Shown one piece after another: positions 44,569 to 53,528 of a stretch of 64,000 nt of DNA (positions are counted from its first letter, which is position 1; each line of letters begins with the position of its first letter). A program made the position numbers and the translations under genes. Source of the DNA: Nitrospira sp. MA-1 (GTDB lineage: Bacteria > Nitrospirota > Nitrospiria > Nitrospirales > UBA8639); the NCBI GenBank assembly GCA_032139905.1, contig JAQJDB010000004.1, positions 248,001-312,000 on the forward strand, read 5' to 3'. The notes beneath the pieces are model-generated. The model was given only the letters and a program-made list of their open reading frames with translations, was not told where the DNA came from and made no database searches.

Positions 44569-45636
44569 CTACATCGGGAGAAAGAAAAATCCAATGCCCA
44601 AAATTACATAGACTCCCAATAACATCACGCCTTCCATCCAGTGGGATTCTCCATCTTTGGTGAGGTTCCCGTTGACGAGAATCGCGATGACAATGGCCGC
44701 AATTTCAAATGGCACGAAAAGCAAATCCAAGGGTTTGGGGCCGAGAAGGTAACTGACGAATACCAGCATCGGCGCCACAAACATCACCACCTGAATACTC
44801 GCCCCGACGGCAATGCCCATGACCAGATCCATTTGATTATTCCTGGCGAACCGCACCGAGTTCATCAGCTCTGCCGCATTCCCGAATACGGCCAGAAAAA
44901 TCACACCGGCAAAGATGGGAGTGAGGCCGATGCCTGCGGCGGCGGGTTCAATCGCTCCGGTTAATATTTCGCTCATGAAGGCAATGCCCACTGTCACGGC
45001 GGCCAACATTCCAATGGCTTTGTTTTTACTCCATACCTCTTCTTTTTCTTCCTCTTTTTGTGGTGCGCTCCCTTCGATCGGTTCTTCGGCTTCCGTGCGA
45101 AATAAATGCTGATGAGTTTTCAGGGTAAACACCAGGCTGAGGAGATAGGCGATGAAGAGCACAACGGCGATTTCGGTACTGAGTTCTGTTTCCTGTTTGG
45201 AAGTGAAATGAAACAGAGCAGGGACAATGAGTCCGACACCTGCGAGGGTTAAGAGTCCCGAACTCATCCCGGCCGCCGTCGCATTGAATTTTTGTTGTTT
45301 ATGGCGAAGACCGCCGAGGAGTATCGCAAGCCCCATGCCGAGCAACAGGTTTCCCAAAATGGATCCCGTGATTGAGGCTTTGACCACATCGTACAGCCCC
45401 GCTTTCAAGGCAAAGATCGAAATAATCAATTCCGGGGCATTTCCCATTGTGGCGGCCAGTAATCCTCCCAGGGTGGCCCCGATGTAGACCGACAGGTTTT
45501 CCGTCGAGCGCCCCATCAACCCGGCTAAGGGCACAATGGCGAGGCCCGAGACGATGAAGACAAGAATGGGGTTGGCTTCATACCAGTCCAGTCCTATTGC
45601 AATGGGGATGAAGACCAGGAGTAAATTAAGTCCCAT
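44569..45636 (-). CDS. CAX-type calcium/proton exchanger
   Basis: A 355-residue membrane protein with the two inverted alpha-repeats of the CaCA superfamily: G-N-A-P-E-L-I-I-S...G-S-I-L-G-N in the first half and G-N-A-A-E-L-M-N-S in the second. An acidic Glu/Lys-rich cytoplasmic loop (around residues 190-205) separates the halves. Such proteins extrude Ca2+ against H+. It lies directly upstream of the carbonic anhydrase gene, suggesting a linked role in pH, calcium or inorganic carbon balance. Confidence 0.88.
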   Translation of the reverse strand: MGLNLLLVFIPIAIGLDWYEANPILVFIVSGLAIVPLAGLMGRSTENLSVYIGATLGGLLAATMGNAPELIISIFALKAGLYDVVKASITGSILGNLLLGMGLAILLGGLRHKQQKFNATAAGMSSGLLTLAGVGLIVPALFHFTSKQETELSTEIAVVLFIAYLLSLVFTLKTHQHLFRTEAEEPIEGSAPQKEEEKEEVWSKNKAIGMLAAVTVGIAFMSEILTGAIEPAAAGIGLTPIFAGVIFLAVFGNAAELMNSVRFARNNQMDLVMGIAVGASIQVVMFVAPMLVFVSYLLGPKPLDLLFVPFEIAAIVIAILVNGNLTKDGESHWMEGVMLLGVYVILGIGFFFLPM

Positions 45637-45787
45637 CGTTGCCCTCTTATTGAAGTGGTTAAGGGAACCCGAAATTTCGGCAGTGTACTAAATACCTACC
45701 ACACTATTCATTACCTGTCTGTATAAAAGTATTTTCGCGCGCGAGAATTGAAACCTCCTTGAGGGCGGAATGTAATGGATCCCCAAC

Positions 45788-46777
45788 TCACAAAGAGAAA
45801 AGAAATCCGAAATAGAGTATGGCGCTTCCGCTCAACAGCCATGGCCGCCAATGTCCAAGCCATTTCAAATGGACATAACATACGCCCATAGCCAAGAGCG
45901 CCAGGATCATTGGCGTCAGAGCTTGAGAGTCCAGGTTCCAGTCGGTCCCCACCAGTCCTATGGCCACAGGAATGGTCCCCTGAAACACCATGGCCCCGGT
46001 GATAATACTAATCGCGAGGGTATCTTTTCGGTGTTGGAGCCAGAGCACACTATTGGCTAATTCCGGCAACTCCGTGGCCAGTGGGGCAATTAATAAGGTG
46101 AGAAGAAGTGGTGAGACCGCTAAGGTCGATGCGAGATTCTCCGCCACGTACACGAAGATTTGAGAGCCTAAAATCAAGGTTGTGACGCCAACCACTCCTT
46201 GCAAAAGAATGATCGCGTAGGAAGGGAGTGTGGTCTTTCGTGCAAAAATCAGGGGAACGGGATTGAAATCTCCACCGGACTGACCGGAAAGCTTTTTTAC
46301 GACATAGAAAACATACAGACCAATTAAAAATACTGCGCCAACCAGGTGCAGCCAGCGATAAGTGAGAAAGGCGCAACCAATTCCCAAACTAAATGCCAGG
46401 AGGAAACAACGCAAATCGGTTCGTACCGCTAGGACATTCAGCTTAAAGGTTGGTGGACGTCTGCCGTATCGAGAGAACACCAAAAGCAGGATCGCCAGGA
46501 TTGGCAAAATCAGCGTACTCTGGGTGAAGGGAGCACCAAGAATCGCGCCCATTCCCACATCTGTTTTGGGAGCACCCGCAGTTAAAAAGAATGCACTAAC
46601 AGGAATGGCCGTTTCCGGTAGAGTCGTACCCAACGCCGCATAAATGCTACCCACGGCACCTTCTGAAGTGCTGGTCCGTTTCCCCAGCCACTCAACAGCG
46701 TTGGTAAATACGGAACAGCCCCAAAGGATGATCAATACCGCGCATAGGAAACCACCCACATAAAAAATAATGTTCAT
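45788..46777 (-). CDS. CaCA-superfamily cation antiporter
   Basis: A 329-residue membrane protein with about ten helices and CaCA alpha-repeats: A-L-G-T-T-L-P-E-T-A-I-P in the first half and A-P-L-A-T-E-L-P-E-L-A-N-S in the second. It belongs to the Na+/Ca2+ exchanger-like branch rather than CAX. It is upstream of the CAX gene on the same strand with a spacer of 151 bases, so co-regulation with the carbonic anhydrase is possible. Ion specificity cannot be told. Confidence 0.82.
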   Translation of the reverse strand: MNIIFYVGGFLCAVLIILWGCSVFTNAVEWLGKRTSTSEGAVGSIYAALGTTLPETAIPVSAFFLTAGAPKTDVGMGAILGAPFTQSTLILPILAILLLVFSRYGRRPPTFKLNVLAVRTDLRCFLLAFSLGIGCAFLTYRWLHLVGAVFLIGLYVFYVVKKLSGQSGGDFNPVPLIFARKTTLPSYAIILLQGVVGVTTLILGSQIFVYVAENLASTLAVSPLLLTLLIAPLATELPELANSVLWLQHRKDTLAISIITGAMVFQGTIPVAIGLVGTDWNLDSQALTPMILALLAMGVCYVHLKWLGHWRPWLLSGSAILYFGFLFSL

Positions 46778-47425
46778 GATTCAACGCGGAAACGATATTC
46801 GGATTATGTGTAAGGGGAGAAAACGGTAGGAGTAAAGGTCCGTCCGCGACTATAAATAATTCAAATTTTCAATGACAAAAAAGGGATAATAGATAACAAA
46901 AGTGCGTGGGGAGTAGCAAGTGTTTCCAGGACAAAAAAAATTCCATGAATTTTTATGCCTGAAAATCTGAGGCATGAACTCCCAGACAGCATCTCATGAA
47001 AGGGGATCATGTTGAGTGTCGAAAATGGAAGACCTTTTACTGTTCTTTCGGGTAAATCGTGATCTCTCTTCTTCGTCATTCCCGACAACCTTTGGTATCT
47101 AGGCTTTCCTTTGGATGGGTACCCGCCTGAAACCGCGGGTATGACGGCAACAGGATGAATACCTGCCAATGACTACAGGGCAAGCTCCATCTCCGGAGAT
47201 ATGAGCCAGGGTGTTCTGTCAGTGCTGGTGAAATCTCAATTGTTTCCGACGGTGTCTGACAACTGCATGTGTTTCTTACTCTGGGATCAATGAAGTAGGA
47301 AAGTCCGAGCGTTGCACCACCTTATCGACCTGAAGGCACCCTGCACCTAAGACGAACAACGCTAGTTTTTCCGACTCTTCGCAAGGTTCCGCCCAACTTC
47401 GACTCGGTCGGTATGCCGGTATCTT
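46778..47425. other. Gene-free stretch holding a dispersed repeat
   Basis: About 650 bases between two minus-strand genes. A repeat-like unit lies at about 47075-47150 (listed separately). The remainder shows no supported gene or RNA. Confidence 0.4.
47075..47150. repeat. Dispersed 'V-I-P-A' type intergenic repeat
   Basis: 'cgtcattcccgacaacctt' and 'aaaccgcgggtatgacggca' form the two arms of an imperfect hairpin of the kind seen in the widespread 'gtcattcccgc...gcgggaatgac' intergenic repeats. On the minus strand it reads as the spurious peptide A-V-I-P-A-V-S-G-G-Y, a hallmark of such repeats. One copy is seen in this window. Confidence 0.5.
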
Positions 47426-48136
47426 CTATGCTTCAGGTATTACACAATTCGATTCACCGCGCAGCATGCACAACCGATAGCGAGAAGCGGCCGCCCAATA
47501 GATGTAAGTTTTCTCCACATCATTCCATTCGTTGGTCATTCCGCTGAGATCTTTGGTCCCCCCGCGCCGGTCGACGGCCATCGCGAGAATCTTTCCGGTC
47601 TGGGCGTCAGTAATCTTGACCTCCATACCGGCCGTTCCCACAAAGCCCGGCTTGCCGCCCACGACCAGGCCTTTGACGCCGGTCAGGATTCTGGTTTGAG
47701 GAATAATCGACGTCACCACATCCGCCCCCGGACTTGAAGCCTCCGCTTCGGTAATGGCAAAGGTTGCACGCATGACGCCAGGTCCGGGTAGGCCCACAAT
47801 GGCATAGTCTTTGGTCAAGGCCTCATGGAGGTGGCTATAGGCAAAATCGGTCAGCATTTGAAGTTTCTCGGGAGAGACATCTTTCGTTTCTTTGTCTTTC
47901 CAGACCTCCACGGAATCAAGAATTATCCTGTCGTAGGAACGCCAGTCTGCATCTGGGTTGATGTAGCGAAGCAGGGCCTCATGGTCACCCTTCCCTTCTG
48001 TGAGCATGGATTGTTCACTCGCACTCAGAAAACCGGTTTTGACTACGTCTCGTCGTTGTTGCGTGGCCGCGCATCCCTGTAAAAGGAAAAGAAAGATGAC
48101 CAACATCAGGGTTGTGCGATGAATATTCATCTTCAT
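47426..48136 (-). CDS. DUF3313-type lipoprotein
   Basis: A 236-residue lipoprotein: lipobox F-L-L-Q-G-C near residue 22, then a DUF3313-like domain (phrases Y-D-R-I-I-L-D-S-V-E-V-W, then E-A-L-T-K-D-Y-A-I-V and M-E-V-K-I-T-D-A-Q-T-G-K-I-L-A). These are periplasmic-facing lipoproteins of unknown function. A GGAGAAA site precedes the ATG. It stands just next to the IS3 element, whose insertion lies 60 bases upstream of its start and may have separated it from its native promoter. Confidence 0.75.
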   Translation of the reverse strand: MKMNIHRTTLMLVIFLFLLQGCAATQQRRDVVKTGFLSASEQSMLTEGKGDHEALLRYINPDADWRSYDRIILDSVEVWKDKETKDVSPEKLQMLTDFAYSHLHEALTKDYAIVGLPGPGVMRATFAITEAEASSPGADVVTSIIPQTRILTGVKGLVVGGKPGFVGTAGMEVKITDAQTGKILAMAVDRRGGTKDLSGMTNEWNDVEKTYIYWAAASRYRLCMLRGESNCVIPEA

Positions 48137-48215
48137 GAAAGTATTTCTCCTTTATGTGTAAGGAAAATTAGTACGTTGTACAGTTAAGAAGAACACTACT
48201 GGTCTTCCCCCAGTT

Positions 48216-49085
48216 TCACGGACGGGTTAAAGAAGACTGTGGATCGTGTTGCTCCCTAAAATTCTTCGGGGCCAGTCCCTGAGTAAAGGAGTGGCTCCGC
48301 TGATGATTGTAAAACCGCTCAATGTAGTCAAAAATATCGGCGCGGGCCTCTGCCCGGGTTTGGTACTGCCGCCGATGGACTCGCTCTCGTTTGAGGAGGC
48401 CAAAGAAACTCTCTGCCACGGCATTGTCATAACAACTTCCCACGCCACTCATACTGCTGACAATCCCATGAGCCTGGAGAAAGGCTTGAAACTCCTGTGA
48501 GGTATACTGGGTGCCTCGGTCGGAATGCAGGATGACAGGGGCCGCACTCGTCCGCTGCCACACGGCCATCAGCACGGCTTGGAGGACCAGGTCCCGTCCC
48601 AGTTGTGGCTGCATCGACCACCCAATCACTTGCCGAGAGAACAAATCGAGCACCACCGCCAAGTACAGCCAGCCTTCTTGCGTGGGAATATAGGTGATAT
48701 CCGTCACCCATTTGGCATTCGGACCTGGGGCTGAAAAATCCCGGGCCAACTGATTCGTGATTCCAGCCGGTCGGTCTCCAGATCTCCGCCGTTTCCAACG
48801 CGTGGGAGCAGGAATCCCTCGCAACCGCTCCCGTTGCATTAAACGGGCAACACGATGTTTCCCACAGCCCTCGCCTTGCCTGCGTAACACCTGCCAGATC
48901 TTCGGGCTCCCATAGACCCCATCACTGTCTGCATGGATGATGCGAATGGCGGCCGTCAGGCGCTGACAGTCTTGAGCCCAGGGACTCGGAGAGCGGCGCT
49001 GCCGGGCATAAAACCCACTCGGGGAGACGTGGAGGAGACGACACATCAGACGCAGAGGAAACATGGTGCGACAACGTTGAATCAT
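48216..49085 (-). CDS. IS3-family transposase orfB (DDE catalytic part)
   Basis: A 289-residue integrase-type catalytic protein. The DDE residues are in W-V-T-D-I-T-Y-I, L-H-S-D-R-G-T-Q-Y and N-A-V-A-E-S-F-F, with the usual D(35)E spacing. The N-terminal part carries the HTH_21-type region (Y-G-S-P-K-I-W). It is made mainly as an OrfAB fusion by -1 frameshifting from orfA; the visible ATG at 49085 lies after the orfA stop. It appears intact. Confidence 0.93.
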   Translation of the reverse strand: MIQRCRTMFPLRLMCRLLHVSPSGFYARQRRSPSPWAQDCQRLTAAIRIIHADSDGVYGSPKIWQVLRRQGEGCGKHRVARLMQRERLRGIPAPTRWKRRRSGDRPAGITNQLARDFSAPGPNAKWVTDITYIPTQEGWLYLAVVLDLFSRQVIGWSMQPQLGRDLVLQAVLMAVWQRTSAAPVILHSDRGTQYTSQEFQAFLQAHGIVSSMSGVGSCYDNAVAESFFGLLKRERVHRRQYQTRAEARADIFDYIERFYNHQRSHSFTQGLAPKNFREQHDPQSSLTRP

Positions 49086-49093
49086 GGCATCCC

Positions 49094-49381
49094 TTATCGG
49101 GAGGTCTTGGCGAAGAACGCTGCCGCCTCTTTTAAAAAATCCCGCTCGCGAGTGACCAGGGCCAATTCACGTTTGAGGCGAGCCAACTCTTGATCGTGAG
49201 GCATCCCAGTGCCTGGAAAAGCTTTCGCCCCTCGCCGTCCGGCCTCCCGACACCACCGCCCCAACATGGCCGCATTAAGGCCTAAAGCCTTCGCCACTTG
49301 GGTAATCGCCCCACCGGCCTGTTTGGTCAGTTGAACGGCTTCCTGCTTAAACTCTTGGCTGTACTTTCTCCGTTGCTCCAT
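49094..49381 (-). CDS. IS3-family transposase orfA (DNA-binding part)
   Basis: A 95-residue helix-turn-helix protein: R-R-K-Y-S-Q-E-F-K-Q-E-A-V then a leucine-zipper-like region L-A-R-L-K-R-E-L-A-L-V-T-R-E-R-D-F-L-K. It binds the element's ends. Near its 3' end the DNA reads gat-ttt-tta-aaa-gag (49141-49127, minus strand), giving the slippery heptamer T_TTT_TTA followed by A_AAA_G, the expected -1 frameshift site for making OrfAB. ACACACCT/GGAGG lies just before the ATG. Confidence 0.92.
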   Translation of the reverse strand: MEQRRKYSQEFKQEAVQLTKQAGGAITQVAKALGLNAAMLGRWCREAGRRGAKAFPGTGMPHDQELARLKRELALVTRERDFLKEAAAFFAKTSR

Positions 49382-49443
49382 GACACACCTCCTTGCCTAG
49401 TATGAGGCTTTTTAGATGTGTCCGTAAATTCGGGGGAAGACCA

Positions 49444-49853
49444 CTACCTTAGCAATTTCAGGGAAACATCCCAAATAAGTACATTCAGAGAACGTATGGT
49501 TCATGTCGTTCAATGTACGTCGCTACCAAGCCTCTGAATGGCCAACGTGTTAATCCGGGAGTCTCTGTCAATAATTACAGCGGACGCAAAAGAAATGTTG
49601 GCAGTAAAGAAAGTCCTCTTGGGTCTATGGCATGTGGCAACGGACCGAATATTTGAGCTATGCTGGCGCCATGTATTTCGCCATGTAGCTATGGGGATAT
49701 TGGGTTGGACCAGAACGACAGCCCGGGTTAGCCTGCCCGTGAAATCTGCCCTCGCATGTATGTCCTGTCGCGCGTCGACGCGCAGGGGGGAAGCGTGGTG
49801 CAGGCACGAGAAGGGATCTTTTGCTTGGTGAGTTGTCAGGAGGGAGGAAACGC
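49444..49853. other. No gene seen between the IS and the CzcC-like genes
   Basis: About 410 bases. A 97-codon frame (49538-49831) has no ribosome site and is cysteine/arginine-rich without recognisable fold. The promoter for the CzcC-like pair should lie here. Confidence 0.4.
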
Positions 49854-51206
49854 ATGACCAGAGGTTGGGCTACACCCTATCCCTATCCGGTGAGAGATAC
49901 TCGGGGATGGACATGGTGCGGGGAGACATGGTTTCTCACGATGGTGATGATCATCGCGGGGGTCTTGAGTCTGAATCCAGCGGTGGCTGCAACAGGGGAG
50001 GAGAGCTTGAAGAAGCAGAATTCCACGGTGCTGCGTCTGAGTTTGGATGATGCGATTGCCTTGTTTCTCCGTCAAAATCTGGATCTTCTTCAAACCAAAT
50101 ATGGCATTGATACCGCCAAGGCCAAACGAATTACCGCCGGCCTCTTCCCGAATCCCGAACTCTCCATCAATACCCTCAGCGCGTACACCCAGGATTGTAA
50201 CCTGAGTAAATGCGGAGGAATTATGCCCGTGATCAGTCAACTGTTTCTGGTGGCGGGTAAACGCGGATTCCGTGTTGAAAGTGCGGAGTTCGGGACGCAA
50301 TCAGCCGAAGCCGGATTCGAAGATACGCTTCGACAACTCAGTTTTGCCGTGAAGGATGCCTATTATCGGGTTCAAGTGGGGCATCGCCTTCTGGAGGATG
50401 ATGAACAGAGGTCCAGCCGGATCAATGGTGCTATCGAGAAACTAGGTGGTACATTGGCAAAGACACAAAATCCGGAGGATTTAATCCGCCTTCAAATTCG
50501 AGCGGTTAAAACACATGCTAATATTATCCGGGATATTCAACAGATTGATTCGGACCGATCCGATCTCCTCCTGCTCTTGGCCCTCTCACCGGAAACGGAA
50601 TTAGAACTGACGACGGATCTGACGTTCGAGCCGATCGCCCCCGATATTGTGGCTCTGAAGAAGCGCGTCGAGGATGCCAGACCGGATCTTCGCGCCAAGC
50701 GTCTGCTCTTGGCCAAGCGCCGTTCAGAATCGAAGCTGGCGATAGCCAACCAGTACCCGGATGTAACGGTGGACCTCGGGTACAATGTCCAGGGACCTCA
50801 AGGACCTGACAACCAGCAACAATGGACCATCAATTTGGGCATGCCTATTCCCGTGTTCGACAGAAATCAGGGAGGCATCAAGGAAGCAGCCGCCACAGTG
50901 CATATTGCAGAAGCCGACCTGCGCAAGACCGTGAATGAAGTTCATCACCAAATAAACACGGTCTATCGGCATTTAGGGCAAAGCCGTCTGCTGGTCGAGA
51001 CCTACCGCGCGGGTGCCTTCGAGGCCAGCGAAGCCTTGTTCAATAGGGTGGAGCAGGACTTCCATTCGGGAAAGACGACGATTCTGCATTTGCTCGATGC
51101 CTTTCAGGCAAAAATTGATATTGATAAGGCATACATCAACGCACTCTATGAATATCAACGCGATATTCTGCTTCTCGAGAGTGCGGCTGCTCAGCCAGTC
51201 AGCTAA
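49854..51206 (+). CDS. CzcC/TolC-like outer-membrane channel protein, copy 1
   Basis: A 450-residue outer-membrane efflux protein of the CzcC branch of the TolC family. It has a signal peptide (cleavage near residue 46), long helices with two TolC-type repeats, and strand segments P-E-L-S-I-N-T-L and V-T-V-D-L-G-Y. In RND or other tripartite pumps such trimers form the exit duct for metals or drugs. No CzcA or CzcB gene is next to it. The ATG at 49854 follows AGGAGGGAGG; an earlier start is not needed. A paralogue follows directly and shares patches of identical DNA with it. Confidence 0.85.
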   Translation: MTRGWATPYPYPVRDTRGWTWCGETWFLTMVMIIAGVLSLNPAVAATGEESLKKQNSTVLRLSLDDAIALFLRQNLDLLQTKYGIDTAKAKRITAGLFPNPELSINTLSAYTQDCNLSKCGGIMPVISQLFLVAGKRGFRVESAEFGTQSAEAGFEDTLRQLSFAVKDAYYRVQVGHRLLEDDEQRSSRINGAIEKLGGTLAKTQNPEDLIRLQIRAVKTHANIIRDIQQIDSDRSDLLLLLALSPETELELTTDLTFEPIAPDIVALKKRVEDARPDLRAKRLLLAKRRSESKLAIANQYPDVTVDLGYNVQGPQGPDNQQQWTINLGMPIPVFDRNQGGIKEAAATVHIAEADLRKTVNEVHHQINTVYRHLGQSRLLVETYRAGAFEASEALFNRVEQDFHSGKTTILHLLDAFQAKIDIDKAYINALYEYQRDILLLESAAAQPVS

Positions 51207-51218
51207 AGATCCCGGCCT

Positions 51219-52586
51219 ATGATGTGTTCCCAATCTTCCTTTTGTCCTTTTTCACGCGTTCGCGACCCCGCAAAACCAGTGCCGGTGATTCGGTTCTTCC
51301 TGAAGGCATGCATCATCATGGGCTTTCTTGGCTGGCTGGGGTTGGGAAGCGTTGGCAGCGTCATGGCGGGAAAACAGGAAGACAGGCCTGCAGAACAGAA
51401 GCCCGCAGTCCAGCGTCTGAGTCTGGATGATGCGATTGTCTTGTTTCTCCGTCAAAATCTGGATCTTCTTCAAACCAAATATGGCATTGATACCGCCAAG
51501 GCCAAACGAATTACCGCCGGCCTCTTTCCGAACCCGGAATTTTCTATCAATACCCTGAGTTCCTACACCCAAAATTGCGAACTCTCTGATTGTGGAGCGA
51601 TTAGCTCCGTCCTGAGCCAACAGTTTGTCGTGGCGGGCAAACGCGGTTTCCGTATTGAAAGTGCGGAGTTCGGCATGCAATCAGCCGAAGCCGGATTTGA
51701 GGACTCGCTTCGACAGCTCAGTTTCGCCCTGAAGGATGCGTATTACCGTGTTCAGGTCGCACGTCGTCATTTGGCTTTCGATCAAGAGACTCGTGATCTC
51801 CTCTCTCGTGTGGTGGAAAAAATGACGGATGAGTTACAAGGGATGGGCAACTACAAAGACCTTACCCGGCTCAAACTTCAAATGGTGGATGCACAATATG
51901 AGTTAATCCGTGATGTTCAGCGAATTGATTCCGACACCGCCGACCTCCTCTTGCTCTTATCCCTCTCCCCCGAAACTAAATTGGACCTCACAACGGACCT
52001 CACGTTCCAGTCGATCGCCCCTGATATGAATGCATTGAAAACACGGGTTGAAGAGACACGACCGGACGTTCGGGCCAAGCGTCTTTTGTACGCGAAGCGT
52101 CGCGCCGAATTGAAGCTTGCTTTCGCCATTCAATACCCGGATGTGACGGTGGACCTCGGGTTCATGGTCCAGGGATCCAGGGGACCTGACAACCAACAGC
52201 AATGGACCTTCAACGTGGGTATGCCCCTTCCCGTGTTCGACCGGAATCAGGGCGGCATACAGGAAGCTGCCACCGTCGTTCAAATCGCCGAGGCCGATTT
52301 GCAGCAGACGCTCAATGAGGCGCATGCTCAAGTTGACTTGGCACATCGTCATCTGGTCCAAAGTCGTCGGTTAGTGGAAGCCTACCGGGCCAGGGCGTTG
52401 AATGCCGCTCAGTCCCTGTTCGATACCGTGAAGAAATCTTACGAAGCCGGGAATAGCGAAATTCTGTCCTTTCTTGATGCCCATCAGATGAGAAACGATA
52501 TTCAAGAGGCATACCTTGATGCTCTCTACCAGTATCAACGTGATATCCTTCTCCTCGAAAGTGCGGCCGGACAAACCATTAGCTGA
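51219..52586 (+). CDS. CzcC/TolC-like outer-membrane channel protein, copy 2
   Basis: A 455-residue paralogue of the preceding protein, 12 bases after it. It has a signal peptide from about residue 28 (cleavage near S-V-M-A) and the same CzcC/TolC layout. The N-terminal half is highly similar to copy 1, with an 87-base stretch of identical DNA, whereas the middle (about residues 190-240) is clearly different. This suggests different partner pumps or substrates, or gene conversion. The two may form a mixed channel (inference). Confidence 0.83.
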   Translation: MMCSQSSFCPFSRVRDPAKPVPVIRFFLKACIIMGFLGWLGLGSVGSVMAGKQEDRPAEQKPAVQRLSLDDAIVLFLRQNLDLLQTKYGIDTAKAKRITAGLFPNPEFSINTLSSYTQNCELSDCGAISSVLSQQFVVAGKRGFRIESAEFGMQSAEAGFEDSLRQLSFALKDAYYRVQVARRHLAFDQETRDLLSRVVEKMTDELQGMGNYKDLTRLKLQMVDAQYELIRDVQRIDSDTADLLLLLSLSPETKLDLTTDLTFQSIAPDMNALKTRVEETRPDVRAKRLLYAKRRAELKLAFAIQYPDVTVDLGFMVQGSRGPDNQQQWTFNVGMPLPVFDRNQGGIQEAATVVQIAEADLQQTLNEAHAQVDLAHRHLVQSRRLVEAYRARALNAAQSLFDTVKKSYEAGNSEILSFLDAHQMRNDIQEAYLDALYQYQRDILLLESAAGQTIS

Positions 52587-52716
52587 GTAGGATGGAGTGA
52601 CCAATCTCAGTTCTCCTTGACTTTTTAGCCGGCTTTGCTGAAACTCGTCCATGTCTTTTTTATGTTCCACTGACCGTTTCCTGATCCAATAACAGGGGCA
52701 TTTCCTTTCTCAAGCT

Positions 52717-53478
52717 ATGGGTCGCGTCATTGCCATCACCAACCAAAAGGGCGGGAGCGGGAAGACGACAACCGCCGTGAATCTTGCCGCGACGCTTGGC
52801 GAACTCAAGCGTCGAGTTCTGCTGGTGGACCTCGATCCCCAGGCCTCAGCCTCCAACTGGTATGGGATTGCCGAAGAGGGAAAGGGGCTCTATGAGGCCT
52901 TTACGGAATCCAAAAATCTCAAGGATCTCATTCAATCGACCTGTGTGCCTCGGGTTGACATGATCCCTTCTTCATCCTGGCTGGTGGGGGTCGATAAGGC
53001 GTTGGCCGGGGAAGTCGGAGCAGAGATGATTCTCAATCGTCATCTCGCTGACCTGTCTGATCACTGGGATTATATTCTTCTTGATTGTTCTCCCACGCTT
53101 GGCATTGTGACCATCAATGCGTTGGTAGCCGCCAAAGAAATTCTCATTCCCGTAGAGACACATGTGATGGCCTTGCGTGGATTGGCTCATCTGCTTCAAA
53201 CGGTGGAGACGATTCGTGTCAGGTTAAACTCGGCTTTAGCAATTTCCGGGATTCTAGCCTGTCGGGTCGATGCTCGCACGCGGCATGCATTAGAAGTGGT
53301 GGCCCAACTCCGTGAGCGTTTTAAAAAGCAAGTGTTTAAAGTGGTCGTCAGAGAAAGTATTCGGTTGGCGGAATGTCCATCATTCGGGAAACCCGTGACA
53401 TTGTATGATCCACAGGGGAATGGCGCAAAAGACTATCGGGCTTTGGCAAAAGAGGTAATCAGGCAGGAACGGGTGTGA
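52717..53478 (+). CDS. ParA/Soj-type ATPase
   Basis: A 253-residue ParA-family ATPase with the deviant Walker A K-G-G-S-G-K-T-T (residues 10-17), the Walker A' D-L-D-P-Q-A-S and the L-D-C-S-P-T-L motif. ParA proteins form ATP-dependent gradients on the nucleoid that position chromosomes, plasmids or protein cargo. No parB or parS-like repeats are nearby. The next gene, a small membrane-anchored protein with a basic N-terminus, is a plausible partner. This suggests a cargo-positioning ParA rather than a chromosome-segregating one. Confidence 0.9.
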   Translation: MGRVIAITNQKGGSGKTTTAVNLAATLGELKRRVLLVDLDPQASASNWYGIAEEGKGLYEAFTESKNLKDLIQSTCVPRVDMIPSSSWLVGVDKALAGEVGAEMILNRHLADLSDHWDYILLDCSPTLGIVTINALVAAKEILIPVETHVMALRGLAHLLQTVETIRVRLNSALAISGILACRVDARTRHALEVVAQLRERFKKQVFKVVVRESIRLAECPSFGKPVTLYDPQGNGAKDYRALAKEVIRQERV

Positions 53479-53528
53479 CTGATTGGGAAGTATTCAAGGT
53501 ACCCTTTTTTTTTTAGGAGAGGTCGCGT

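Larger units (their letters stand above)
48200..49443 (-). mobile_element. IS3-family insertion sequence, intact
   Basis: A 1244-base element with TG...CA ends. Left end tggtcttcccccagtttcac (from 48200) and right end (minus strand) tggtcttcccccgaatttac form imperfect inverted repeats of about 24 bases. Both sides carry the four-base direct repeat CTAC (48196-48199 and 49444-49447), a target-site duplication that marks real transposition. It encodes orfA and orfB in IS3 style, with a -1 frameshift site. Four-base duplications are typical of the IS407-like group. Confidence 0.9.

Noticed and set aside
49538-49831. 97-codon plus-strand frame before the CzcC-like genes
   Set aside because: It has no ribosome site, and its Cys/Arg-rich sequence looks like chance translation of non-coding DNA.
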